A stretch of 64,000 nt of DNA, taken from contig CAMZMU010000027.1 in NCBI GenBank assembly GCA_947311845.1, forward strand, positions 31,821,723-31,885,722. Direction: 5' to 3'. Positions 34,085-44,964 of this stretch are shown here, in pieces. The position numbers and the translations under genes are program-made. The first letter of the stretch is position 1, and each line of letters opens with the position of its first letter. The notes under the pieces were generated by a model. The model ran no database searches. It saw only the letters and a program-made list of their open reading frames with translations, and was not told the origin of the DNA. Source of the stretch: Poa pratensis (taxonomy: Eukaryota; Streptophyta; Magnoliopsida; Poales; Poaceae).

Positions 34085-35034
34085 TTACATACTTTGCCGA
34101 GGATCCGTACGGGAAAATGTTGGGCCATAGAGTTTTGGACAGACAAATGGCCCCTGTGGTTGCCCGTGCAGTATCGCCGTGCACCACAGCAGCACACCAT
34201 CCAGCGTCAGGTGCACCGCCAGCTTCACGCCCTCCTTCCGCCGGCGTTGGATCTGCATGCGGTCGTACAGCTCGTCGGGCATCCCAGCCCCTCACTCGTG
34301 GCGATGTGTTGTTTTATGATGATCCAAATTCTATACTGATGAAGGCCAACTTGTGACGAAGGAGAGCGGAGCACCCCGGATCGTTTCCGGGTCGGACTGC
34401 AGCCGACCTAGGGTTTTATGCCACCATATATACATCTTGTAAGCCGCCGGTTGGGGTAAGCCATACATTGTAAACCCACGGCGTTTGTAACCTCACCCGA
34501 TATAGTGAAGTATTGCTGGCTGGCGCCCGTGGTTTTTTCCTCTCCTTTGTTTGGAGAGGTTTTCCACGTTAAAATCTCGTGTCCCCTTTGGTTTGATCGT
34601 TCCGCTCTTCGTCGTTTACTTGCTATCATTTATAACACGATGATGGGCATGGAGCTGATCATCCCTCCCGGCACGGTGAACTCCGGGAGGTCGGCGTGGG
34701 CGAGCGGCACGCCCTGGTACGCCACCACGACGCGGCGATCCGTTACATTCGTCCTGGCGCTGAAGTGCCAGGGCTCTCTGGCTGGGTTGTCGACGCGGAG
34801 GATGATGTTGAACGTCGGCGCGAGCGACGCGCCGGTGCTGGCCCGATCTAGCCCCTCGACGGCGGGCAGCTTCACCCAGAAGTCGGGTAAATATTCAGGA
34901 CGCTCGGTGTTGTATGAAACGAAGACGACGAACAAGATGTACAGGATTATCACGAACACCGCCAAGGCCTGTGCGCACGGATGCTTCTCCAGATCACAGC
35001 CGCATGATTCATCTTCTGTGTGGATGGCTCCCAT
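34085..35034 (-). pseudogene. LEA2/NHL-like gene, copy 2, split by a solo LTR
   Basis: On the minus strand from ATG 35034: MGAIHTEDESCGCDLEKH, helix ALAVFVIILYILFVVFVSY, then TERPEYLPDFWVKLPAVEGL, FNIILRVDNPAREPWHFSA and VPGGMISSMPI. The frame is intact up to 34643. There it enters an LTR (34307-34637) and stops. Beyond the LTR the same protein resumes: DELYDRMQIQRRRKEGVKLA, VHLTLDGVLLWCTAILHG, ending DPRQSM and TAA at 34085-34087. Copy 2 lacks the extra T of copy 1. It is nearly identical to copy 1 in the last 65 residues and lies tail-to-tail with it. Its 5' region is interrupted again by a Helitron at 35104. Confidence 0.82.
34307..34637. mobile_element. solo LTR (probably copia-type), 331 bp
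   Basis: It begins TGTTG and ends TAACA, with the 5-bp target duplication CGATG on both sides (34302-34306, 34638-34642). It carries a TATA-like CATATATACATC at 34425-34436 and a T/C-rich tail ending TCTCCTTTGTTTGGAGAGG, followed by TTCCACGTTAAAATCTCGTG, which resembles the ends of Triticeae copia LTRs. No internal domain or second LTR is present, so recombination between LTRs probably removed the rest. Confidence 0.85.
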
Positions 35035-35103
35035 GGATATCCACGCTGATGGTAAGACGTACGACCGCAATCGATGAAACAACGGGGGTCGCCGGACCGA
35101 ATA

Positions 35104-38100
35104 TCTCCACTAATATTAAAAGACAGAGTCTGTCAGATCCGGAGGATCTAAACCATCCATCAGGTCCGATTCAACGCCTCAGATTGTCCGAATGTTGTAT
35201 GATGTGCTTTTGCGTTTACTGCAGCAAAAAAAAAATCAACCGGTCCACGTTCCCCACCCCACGACCCCCACTCTCCTTCTCAGCCAACGGCCGGACTCTC
35301 CTCTCTCTACCGCCGCCGCCCCTCAATCTCCATCGCGCCGCCGGGCATTCCTCTCACCGCGCCTCTCACCGCGTCGCCGGACGGGAACTCTCCACCTCGA
35401 CCCCACCCCTGCCGTCACCAACGCTCTATCGCCGCAGCCTGCATGCCGGCAAGCGAGGTCATCGCAGCCTGCACGCCGAAACTCCAACGCTTTCCCGCCG
35501 ATGAAGCCTGCCCGCCGCCATAGCATACACGGGAGTGTCGTGCCTTGCACGACGGAACGTCGGACGCTGGAACCCGCGGAGCTCCTGCATATGTAGCCCG
35601 CACGCAAGGTCCGTCCGCACGGGACCTGCTCGAGTACCGCCAAGATCAGCGATGGGCTCCACGGGAGGCCCGCGCCGGCCGGCCGGACGCACACGAAAAT
35701 CTCAAGGACGCCTCCACGCCGGACGCCCTCCACGCTGGGAAGCGAGGCAGACCCGCCTGTCCTGCACGCCCCCTGCTCCGGCCGGCCGGACACACGCAAA
35801 CTCCACGGGGAGGTGCACTTTCTTCAGGTTCGCCATCTTAAATTTTAACTGAGACCTGTCTTCAATCAATCGTCTATGTCCACATGGTCAATATTCCGTC
35901 TTCTCTTTGCTTCAAAATTGGAACGATCAGATTTTGTCAACTCCACAGTGCGTATCAAAAGTAACGAGCGAAAAAGAAAATGAAGCAGTCACCAATTGTA
36001 TTGTGTCAGTATAATTGGTGACCGGCACAGCACTTGCGAAAATTCAGTGCTACTTGTTCAGTCAGGCAGTGCTCAGATCATCCAGCTTGTGATGTATACC
36101 GAATTGTGCTGTGATCACAATAAAAATTTCGCAAGTGCCAGCCCATAATTAAATGCCCAGACAAATATAAGGAAATTTCTTCTGGATTAAGAAGTGAAAG
36201 CTTGATCCAGATGGAAAATATTAGGGAAAACTCGGACTCTTTGTCGCCTTCATTTGAAAGATAACAACTGTAGTTAGTAGGCCATTGTACAATATTTGGT
36301 TTTCATCAGATAATTGCAGGGAAATTTATGTCTGTACCATACTGTGTAAGCGTCTTCCGAGCGTGAGCATCTTCTGTATTCAAGGATTCAAACCAGAATT
36401 CATTTGTATAGTCTACGTTTGAAATGCTAATGGGATTTACAAACAATTCTTCCAATATAACCATTGATGATACTTCAGTTTGCAAGGAGGCGGTATTATT
36501 TAGTACCTGTTAATTTTGCCGGATAGAGAAAGCAGAAATTTGTATGTCATCTTCCAAGCGTACTCTATTTCAGGATATAACCAATGAGCAAATGAAATGA
36601 CCATGATAATTATTATATGAGGTACCAAAGTGTGATGTTTATGCAGATCCTAAAGAGCCCAAAATGCAGAGGGAGAGGGAGAGGGAGTGGTATGCAAAAA
36701 GAAAGATGAGATCGCAAAACGCCAGCGCCAATTGCGGGATCTTAAAAAAATCAGCTGACCCTGTGAATGAAGAAAACATATTACGTGATAAACAGGCTAT
36801 TGGACAAACCGGTGTCACTCAGATACAGTACATGTCTACTGAACAAGGTCATTTGTTCTATATATATACTTACAACATATAGCTGCCATGTTTTTTCTAG
36901 ACTAATATATAAAGACTGATTTTGTAGCTGCAATGTATTTATAGGTGTTGCTCCAGGTGACCAGCGCTATCCATCTCAAATTCCCGAACCACACTCCTCA
37001 TGATGAAATATTAGCATCCCTTTGATGGGTGGTGACGACGAGTCTGAATGGTTGCATAGAAATGATGCATACAAGATGCAGGCAAAACCTAAAGGAATGA
37101 GACCTATTCTTATAAACCAGACCAGTTCCCCAGAGACATGTTTACTCACGCAATTATCCGGTATGGTAAGATAATGTGGTGCATCATGTTCTATTTAGTC
37201 CAAATCTATATATGCTTTGTCTTGATCTTCTTCAGCAGATGCACGACAACCCATTCTAAGAAGTTTGTTTGTTTTTAGGTACGATGTTCACCACATTGTT
37301 CAATTTCTATCCAAGTTTGCCTTCGGATTTGTTCACCACTTTTCATATTTGAACTTACATAATTAGCATTATGGCAGATTTTAGGTTCAATCGAATATGG
37401 AAAATTCATATTACAAAATCTCAGTTATGCAATGTGGCAGATCGTAGGTGGGATGTGGAAAATTCTTCCTTACCATCTGTGGCACATTCCCCATTTAAAG
37501 ACCTAACTAACACATCGACAAGAACAGATGCAAATGCCACAAGTGGTGATAATCTTGGAAAGAAACCACCAAGTCGTAATGGTTGGTATGCCCAGATGAC
37601 TAAAACTAAATCTCTATCGCTGTCTGACAAAATTCAGTACTGAGGTAATTTCCCTATTGTCACAAAACATTTTATTTGTCTTGAAGCCAAGCATCTGATT
37701 TTTATTATTCATCTGAATCAGGTTGACTGCAAGGATGGTTTACATTGCAAGTCATCTTGGAGTATGTTGGCCTCTTCCTTGTATACTGCAATAAAGAGTG
37801 GATTAGTCCTACTCATATATTTCTTATTTCTCTGCTAATGTCATAAGATTCGGAACACAATGTTGTCTAAAAGATTATTTAGTTCTGCACACTTTCAATA
37901 TATGTCAAATTTTAGCTGTGGAGATCTAATGTATACATCTTAAATTTTTGTGCCCTGTCATGTTTCACCTTTTCATTTCGATTTATTATTTGGTTGTTGA
38001 ACTTAAATGCATATACCAATTTTTACGGCCTCCTCTGCAGATTTCTGTAAAATATGATTAGACAAATTGCAAGAAGTCTGCTCTTGGTTATCCTGTCATT

Positions 38101-38350
38101 CATACCCAATAAACCTTATGATGTTCTTGCAACTGGCTGTGGAATTCTTGACATTGTGTATATGCATTTTCTAGGTAGATGATTAATAGTATCCCGAGTG
38201 ATGTTGTATGAATGCACCTACGCATTGCACATTTGTACTGGTGTATCGACAAGATGTGAGTTTCACAAATCAAGTTATGCTTTCAATTTAGTCGTTTTTG
38301 TGTTTGCGAATGTAATGTTATCACGTGCATTGCACGGGCACCATTACTAG
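35104..38350 (+). mobile_element. Helitron, 3.2 kb, in the 5' region of NHL copy 2
   Basis: The left terminus is TCTCCACTAATATTAA after a host A. The right terminus ...CCATTACTAG is followed by a host T. A hairpin CGTGC-ATT-GCACG (38324-38336) lies 14 bases before the CTAG end. Helitrons insert between A and T, begin TC and end CTRR after such a hairpin. When 35104-38350 is removed, the flanks join into sequence collinear with the 5' region of NHL copy 1 (30830-30935), which independently supports both ends. It contains a GC-rich leader (35260-35830), a helicase-leader-like ORF remnant and no complete Rep/helicase. Confidence 0.82.
36646..37170 (+). pseudogene. Helitron-borne ORF remnant (leader of Helitron protein)
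   Basis: 36660-36880 reads QREREREWYAKRKMRSQNAS and 37029-37166 reads GDDESEWLHRNDAYKMQAKP, with intron-like sequence between (TGTTGCTCCAG). Short charged REREWYAKR-type leaders occur in plant genes associated with Helitron and PIF1-like proteins. The match is from memory and weak. No Rep or helicase motif was seen, so at best this is an N-terminal piece. Confidence 0.3.
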
Positions 38351-38657
38351 TGTAGGTAAAAACTCGTCTTCCACAGCGAGTTCTGATCTCATCGCACGCG
38401 ACAATTGGATATACATACACCTGCCTTGTGGAATAAACTAGCTAGACTTCCGGAACTTACCGTAGTCCTTCCCTTCTTGTTAGACCTGGACTCTGAACAT
38501 ATAAGAATCCCAAACAGTTTAGGAGTAAGTAGTTTGGGAAAAGGATCCAGGTCGAAACCTGTTTCGAATCCAAACCACCAAGTCGTCTCTTTTTTGCCTT
38601 CCAAATTCCGTGTCATCGGAACCTCAGCGTGCCCTGTATTCAGTCTTGACGGTTGGC

Positions 38658-39200
38658 ATGGGTCAAGGCGGCGACCTAGAACCTGGGGTTTTCGATCTTG
38701 ATGGACCATGGTGCGTCCCGCTCCTATTCATGACAACAGTCTGTCTATTGACGATGTTGCCTATGGTCTTCATAAACCCGGGCAGTCCCTCCATCTCCGT
38801 TCACCTCACGGGCTACGATGGCATAGACCCTGGCGGCGCGCTCCGTCTGAATGACACTTGCGTCAACCGCGCGGACGTGGCCATGATGTACTCCGGCGTC
38901 GCGCTCGGCTGGGCGCGCGTGGATCCGCGGGACTGCGTCAAGAGACGATGGGCCAAGGACGTGGAGCTGGTGGCCCGGGGAGCAGGGGTGGGGCTGTCTC
39001 AGCGCCTCCGCGACCGCATGGCGTCCGACTGGCGTTCAGCAGGCACCATGGAGCTCGACATCGATGTCACCACGTACAAGGAAGACCCACCCTCTACCGA
39101 CACCGAGTACCCCCAACACATGATCGTGCACAGAGTAAGGATTGATGAGAAAGAACAACTAGCTAGAACCGACGCCTCTGAATTTGTCTGGTCAGAGTGA
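38658..39200 (+). CDS. LEA2/NHL-like protein, diverged third member
   Basis: 180 aa from ATG 38658, intronless. The head is MGQGGDLEPGVFDLDGPW, followed by a membrane helix VPLLFMTTVCLLTMLPMVFI (residues about 16-36) and a soluble part with SVHLTGYDGIDPGGALRLND, ADVAMMYSGVALGWARVDPR, VGLSQRLRDRMASDW and MELDIDVTTY. Layout and spacing follow the two broken copies (for example the positions matching VVAYQGVPLAHADLPEF and DELYDRMQ), so I place it in the same family although identity is low. It is divergent from copy 2, whose duplicated 5' region ends about 45 bases before this ATG. An upstream in-frame ATG at 38610 exists. No break was found; likely membrane-anchored and facing the apoplast, function unknown. 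Confidence 0.6.
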   Translation: MGQGGDLEPGVFDLDGPWCVPLLFMTTVCLLTMLPMVFINPGSPSISVHLTGYDGIDPGGALRLNDTCVNRADVAMMYSGVALGWARVDPRDCVKRRWAKDVELVARGAGVGLSQRLRDRMASDWRSAGTMELDIDVTTYKEDPPSTDTEYPQHMIVHRVRIDEKEQLARTDASEFVWSE

Positions 39201-39601
39201 TCATCGAAGATGTAATATGGATGGATGTAAGAAAACTAATAAGAGGTCCGTAGCTGCTGTTATCTGTGCAGAAAATTGGACAAGTTGAACTCCAAATCTG
39301 TTTTTTATGCATGTAAAGGTACAATTTGATTAGTATGTACCCGTCCTATTTATTGAAATTTTACTACATTTGATATTGTAATTTGCGTTTACCGAGCCTA
39401 CTCCTCGTGGTCAACGATTACGAGTGAGAGAAAGATTGTCATATCAGGAGAGAGAACGGTCATCTTTGCAAAATTTGCAAGGCCAGCCTCGTATCTTCTC
39501 TATCTAAATAGGAGAGCCTCGCTACCTAATTTTTCAGCCTCCTCATACCTCCACGTCACCTCAATTATTGAGCGATTTACCTATCAAGTTGTTCCGTCGC
39601 T
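39201..39601. other. 3' flank of the 38.7 kb gene, no gene seen
   Basis: AT-rich DNA without ORFs of note. AATAAG and similar AT-rich words near 39235-39245 could serve in polyadenylation. Confidence 0.3.
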
Positions 39602-39621
39602 TGCGTTCGTTTTACCCAGCT

Positions 39622-40301
39622 AGGGATGTAAATGGTACGGATAATTTCCGCTCCATATCCGCACCTGCATCCGTTTTTTAGGATACGGTATGTAGTTTTA
39701 GAAATCCGCCGGATATGGATGCGGATGTGGATATTGGACAAGCGGATATCCGACGAATATGGTAGCGGATATGGTATTAATAATATCCGACGGATATGGA
39801 TTATCCAACATTTTTTGCGGATTATCCGACGCCCTCTGATAGGATAATCCGATAAAATTAGCCACACGCCAAATGACCACACATCCTAGTTAGTCCATTG
39901 GTCATGCTATTGCCGGTATTGCATATTTACACTTTTATTGTTGCTTACTGTTAATGTATTTGGTTGCCTTTAGATCATCGTGATATTGTGCCATACACAA
40001 GTTGATGTATTGTACGAAACAAGCGTGTTACTTTGTATACATTCAAAAGTGTTACATGTTTTCTCATCATGTTATTTGCATAAAAGAAACAAAGTTCTAT
40101 TTATATGTGTGTATTTATTTAATTGTCCGCTTCCGATCCGAATCCGTTCCGAATCCGCTCCATATCCGACATCCGATATATCCGTATTCGAATCCGCATC
40201 CAACAATTATCCGCTCCGATCTGAATTCGACAAAAAAATATGGTAAATGATATGGAAATAGCAATATCCGATCCGATCCGATCACATCCCCATACCCGAC
40301 G
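39622..40301. repeat. ATCCG/CGGAT-rich element flanked by a 20-bp repeat
   Basis: The left part is rich in CGGATATGGAT-type words (39640-39860) and the right part in ATCCGATCCG and AATCCGCTCC (40127-40280), so the two halves are inverted relative to each other. It starts AGGGATGTAAATGG and ends near CATCCCCATACCC. The flanks TGCGTTCGTTTTACCCAGCT (39602-39621) and TGCGTTCGCGTTACCCAGCT (40302-40321) are direct repeats with two mismatches. It looks like a fold-back or hAT-like non-coding element. The 20-bp flank is longer than a normal hAT duplication. Confidence 0.5.
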
Positions 40302-40514
40302 TGCGTTCGCGTTACCCAGCTCGATTAGAGGATCCTATATGGGCTGTTTTCGTGTCCCTCTGTATGGGCCTCCGCTACTTGGGCTGGTAGACACGATCCC
40401 CAGCTTGGTCATCCTCTACGTTTTTTTACGCAAAACCTATACCCTACGGCGACGCAACTCGCGCACATCGCCCGAAGGAAGCGGGGGCGCGACGCTGGTG
40501 GGCCGGCCCATCAG

Positions 40515-40970
40515 ACGATTTTTCCTGTTTTTTCGTTTTTTCTCCTGTTTTTCGTATTTCTTTTTCCGGTTTTCGTTTTTCTCTTTCTTTTATGTTTACT
40601 TTTTCTTTTCTTTTCCGTTTTCTTTTCAGTTTTTGTTTTCTTTTCTGTATTCATTTTTTTCTTTTCATTCTTTTAATTTTTTCCTTTTCATATTTCCTTT
40701 TCTTTTCTCGTTTTTCACGTTTTATTTTCTGTTTTTGTTTTTTCATTTTCTTTTCTTTTTCCTTTTATGTTTTCTTTTTTTGTTTTCGTTTTTCATTTTC
40801 ATTTTTATTTTTGTTCTTTTAATTTTTTTTCCTATTTTTTTTCTTTTCTCGTTTTTCACTTTTTATTTTCTTTTTTTTCCTTTTCTTTTTCGTTTTCTTT
40901 CCTTTTTCCTTTTATTTTTTACCCCCATTTTCTATTTTTTTAAATTCGTGCAAAAATCCTTTTCGGTCAC
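40515..40970. repeat. T-rich low-complexity tract
   Basis: Hundreds of bases made of TTTTC/TTTTG words (TTTTCTTTTCTGTTTTT type). The apparent phenylalanine-rich frames here are artefacts of composition. Confidence 0.9.
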
Positions 40971-41745
40971 CCCCATTTTCTATTCACTTTAAAATAGTTC
41001 AAAAATAGTTTCTGTTCCACCGTTTTTTCTGTTCACTTTTAAAATCGTTTAAAAAATAGTTTCCGTTCAACCTCATTTCTGTTCATTTTTTAAAATCGTT
41101 CAAAATAGTTTCCGTTTTACTGGTCTTTTCTGTTCACTTTTAAAATCGTTCAATAATAGTTTTCGTTCACTTTTAAAATCGTTCAATAATAGTTTTCGTT
41201 CACTTTTAAAATCGTTCAAAAATAGTATCCGTTTACTGGCCTTTTCTGTTCTCTTTTTCAAAATCGTTCAAAAATAATTTTTGTTAACTTTTAAAATCAT
41301 TCAAAAATAGTTTTCGTTCACTTTTAAAATCGTTCAAAAATAAATTTCGTTCATAAACCTTTTTGCTCACCTTTTAAATATGTTCAAAAATATTTTTTTG
41401 TTCCCTACCTTTTTTTGTTCACTTTTTAAAACTGTTCAAAAATAATTTTCGTTCACTTTTAAAATCATTCAAAAATAACTTTCGTTCATAAATTTTTTCT
41501 GTTCACTTTTTAGATCCGGTCAAAAATAATTATTGTTCACCGACCTGTTCAATTTTTAAAATCGTTCAAAAATAGTTTCCGTTCATCCCCATATTCTGTT
41601 CACTTTTAAAATCGTTCAAAAATAGGTTTCGTTCAATGGCCTTTTCTGTTCACTTTTAAAATTGTTCAAAAATATGTTTCATTCATCGGCCTTTTCTGTT
41701 CACTTTTAAAATCGTTCGAAAATTGTTCAAATTCGAAAATTGTTC
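40971..41745. repeat. minisatellite-like array, TTCACTTTTAAAATCGTTCA units
   Basis: Roughly fifteen imperfect repeats containing TTCACTTTTAAAATCGTTCA followed by AAAATAGTTT-CGT, with spacers of CCTTTTCTG type. Unit length varies between about 30 and 55 bases. The array follows the T-rich tract and is followed by AT-rich DNA to 41860. It is non-coding. Confidence 0.8.
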
Positions 41746-42463
41746 AAATTTTAAAAATTGTTCAGATATTTTTTTGAAATAGAAAAGGTTTAGATTTTGA
41801 AAATTATGCAATTTTCAAAAACATTTTTATTATATTTTTTTTTCCCAAATCAACATAACATACTTGTTTTTTATAGAACTGCCACACGTTTTTAGCTTGT
41901 GCGTACATGGCTACAGGCCTACAGCCATCGTAGCTTTTTTTCACAGTACAGAAACGCGCTCGGTAGGAAGAAAACATGATTTATAAGCAGAACAGTAGCG
42001 CGCACGAAAATGGGCCGAGCCCAATACGCGGTGCTTGTAGGCGATGCGCGTAGGATGGGTCGCTTGAAAGCGATGTATAGCAAAATCTCAAAAAAAAAAA
42101 AAAAAAAAAAAAGAAAGCGATGTATAGCACCTCCCGTTTTTTTACCCAAAAGTCATCAGAAAGGTAAAGACTTAATACACACATACTTGGACGATTCCTT
42201 TTGTCAAAACAAAATTTCGATAATTTCCCTTTGACATGGCAATCACTGACATAACAAAGATGTATCGAGGCTTTTGTCTAGAACAACCAGTCGACCAGAT
42301 GAATAATATGTGATTCATATTGCACGCAGCAGATTCAAAGGTTAGAGTAGCCACCATTTGGCAATGAAACATAACCCATATTCAACTTATCAGGGCAATA
42401 GTTCCTGTTCTATTTCCAGCTCGGGTATATATAGCATAGCTAGCATAAAAGGCCATATAGACT
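41746..42463. other. TFIIF-beta downstream region with a poly(A) insertion
   Basis: No gene. Bases 42083-42112 are AAATCTC plus about 22 A, flanked by two exact copies of GAAAGCGATGTATAGCA (42066-42082 and 42113-42129). From about 42240 the minus strand resembles the 3' flank seen in copies A and B of TFIIF-beta. Confidence 0.5.
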
Positions 42464-43716
42464 TCACGTTGCATTTCTGTCCTCAACAGACTTCTTGTAT
42501 TCAGGTTTGAGCTCATGCGTCCCTTGATTTGGTCCTCGCTTGTTGTAGACACAAAGATCGTTCATTATCTCCTTCAGGAATTACTGCATGAATCAAGTGC
42601 GGGCAGGTGGTAAGCGAAGAAACGGATATATATTATGTAGTAAGAATATGCAATTACTGTAGTATCAGTGTATCAACATTTTATCAATATAAATGCTTCT
42701 AGGAGTCGCAAGCAAAATACCTCTGGTTGGTGTGTTTCCTGCATTAGATGCTTTAGTGACCAATTTGCCTGCCATTCAAACAACTTGAATAGGATATTTT
42801 CCAAATCCTTGCGATCCATTCGTGTTCTTTTCAGTTCAAAAGGTTTTGCTGGTGTTGCTTTCTTCTTGTCCAGATAAACACGAAACTACAAGTAATGACG
42901 CTCTTCTAAAAGAAGACCAATTCAAATAATTGGTTTTCTGGGAATGCTTTTATCAGAAAAAGGTAACTGTCAAGAACATAGCATTTAGGTATAAGATGGA
43001 AATCCTGACTTCAAAAAACACGTCACCACTAATTACTACTCTCAAGGCCCCTAATAATAAATGAAGGGGGAAAGGTGATCCTGAAAAAAGAGTAACCTTT
43101 GGCACAGAAGGAAAATTGTTCAGTTGAATCATTTGCTGCACTCCCATTCCATGGTCCTTGTCAAGTACCTAACAAACAAACCCGGGGGGAGGTGAATGTA
43201 CATAATAACAATTGGAAGAGGAAACCGATCGAAAAGAGGGTCAAGATGAAATTAAAAAAATACTGTCATGCACTTTTCTTGTTTTAATCATAGATTTTTT
43301 AGTCCTTTCACGGCATAATTTTGCATAGTCTGAAAGATTTTCTCTGTGAGGTTCCATGTCAAATTTGTGCCCGATTTTTCCTTCACACGTGAACTTCCCT
43401 GCAATAAACAGAAGGTCGTAATTTTGTGATACATAAAATAATTACTACTACTAAGGTGTTCTGAATAAACAGCTTCCATTCAAACTTTTGTTCAAATGAC
43501 CAATCTCAAAATTGTCCACCTCTCTTCTCTAGAATCATGATATCACTTACCAAAAAACTTCTAAAGGTATCAAAATAAAATGTATATAATGCCAATAATA
43601 TTTGATAAGACATAGCTAAGGAACTGTACATAAATTTTGGATTAAAAAGTAAAAGTAGTACGCCAAAAGTTTGTTATTGTCCTTAACCTGGTTCAACGGC
43701 AACAACCGACATGTTC

Positions 43717-43990
43717 GATATATCTGATCTATAGCATAATCATGTACTCCCTCCGTTCCACAATGTAAGATGTTCTAGCTAGCTCACATGCATGTTGGCT
43801 AGCTGCAAAACCAAATGAGTGTACATACACATTAAAACATGTCCATATACATCTAAATACATGTGAATATGGGGAAAATCTAAAACATCTTATATTTAGA
43901 AACGGAGGGAGTACATGATTATGCTATAGATCAGATATATCTTATACATGTGAATGTGAATGAGTATTTAGGAACGGAGGGAGTACTAAA
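43717..43990. mobile_element. Stowaway MITE inside a larger perfect inverted repeat
   Basis: A Stowaway-type unit 43747-43911 (ends CTCCCTCCGTT / AACGGAGGGAG, TA on each side) lies in intron 2 of TFIIF-beta. The inverted repeat does not stop at the element ends: 43717-43757 and 43901-43941/2 are perfect reverse complements over 41 bases, including about 30 bases of sequence outside the Stowaway end. A third Stowaway end, GGAACGGAGGGAGTA, lies at 43971-43985. The arrangement suggests one element inserted in another followed by inverted copying. Confidence 0.75.
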
Positions 43991-44964
43991 TGAAGCTTGG
44001 TGTGCTAGCTTTACGGAAATACATATTCCAAGGTTTACACGTGGCATGAATCAGTATGCACACTGAACTGATGAAGAAGGTTCTAGAAAAATGTAAAACA
44101 TAGAGAGCCCACAAAGAAGCATATACTGAATGAATTAATTATAACTGAAATAAAAACATGGCGCTTAAATAGTAAGTTCAAACTAATTAAAGAAGACACA
44201 TGCAAGGAACTATTTCAACACATCGAGAGCCAGAAAAGAGGACCCCACTGGTGAACAGGGTGAAAGTATAATTATATCAATATATTAGCACTATCCTATA
44301 AAGTTCAAGAAATAGTCCAATATGCACAATTCGACCTGAACTACATATAAACTGGATCAATTCCTTTTCTATTTTAATGGATAGTCGGAGCTCCTGGTGG
44401 TTAGCCAGAAAAAAATTGAATTATGCCAACAACCACAAATGATTGGGGCCTGAGGAAAAGTGAAGAGTCAGGACTCCAAAAGCAACTAGATGCCTTCACT
44501 TCGGGTGTGTTTGGTTTTGGAACAAGGTGGAATGGAATGGAATTACTAGAGGTTAGCTTTTGAACACCAAACACACCTCGTTACTAGAGGTAGGATGGAT
44601 TTATAAATTTAAAGCAAAATCTCTTGCAGGCAATTAAAAGTGATAGTCTCTCCTATGAATAAAGGCTGAATGGCTGAGGTTAGCTTCTGAACCAAATTAA
44701 CGTAATGCATATTTTTATATTCAAAAGGGTATTGGTAGAATAAAGATCGTTTGCTTCCCAGTTACAGAAACAACAGGTTTCAAAATTTATATAAGAAAAA
44801 TAAAATAGATGCATGAAAAAATATTTTTTAAGTTGAAAGGGAGCACAATAATTACCTTGGTTAGACTCGGAGAAAACACACATTGGCACAAAATCCTTGA
44901 ACATATTTAAAGAGTAATTCCTTGGTATATTGTCATTGTCTGCTTGAGCCATCTCCATCTTGAA

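Noticed and set aside
40240..40992. 250-codon phenylalanine-rich ORF
   Set aside because: It lies in a T-rich low-complexity tract. The frame is open only because TTT, TTC and TTG words contain no stops.
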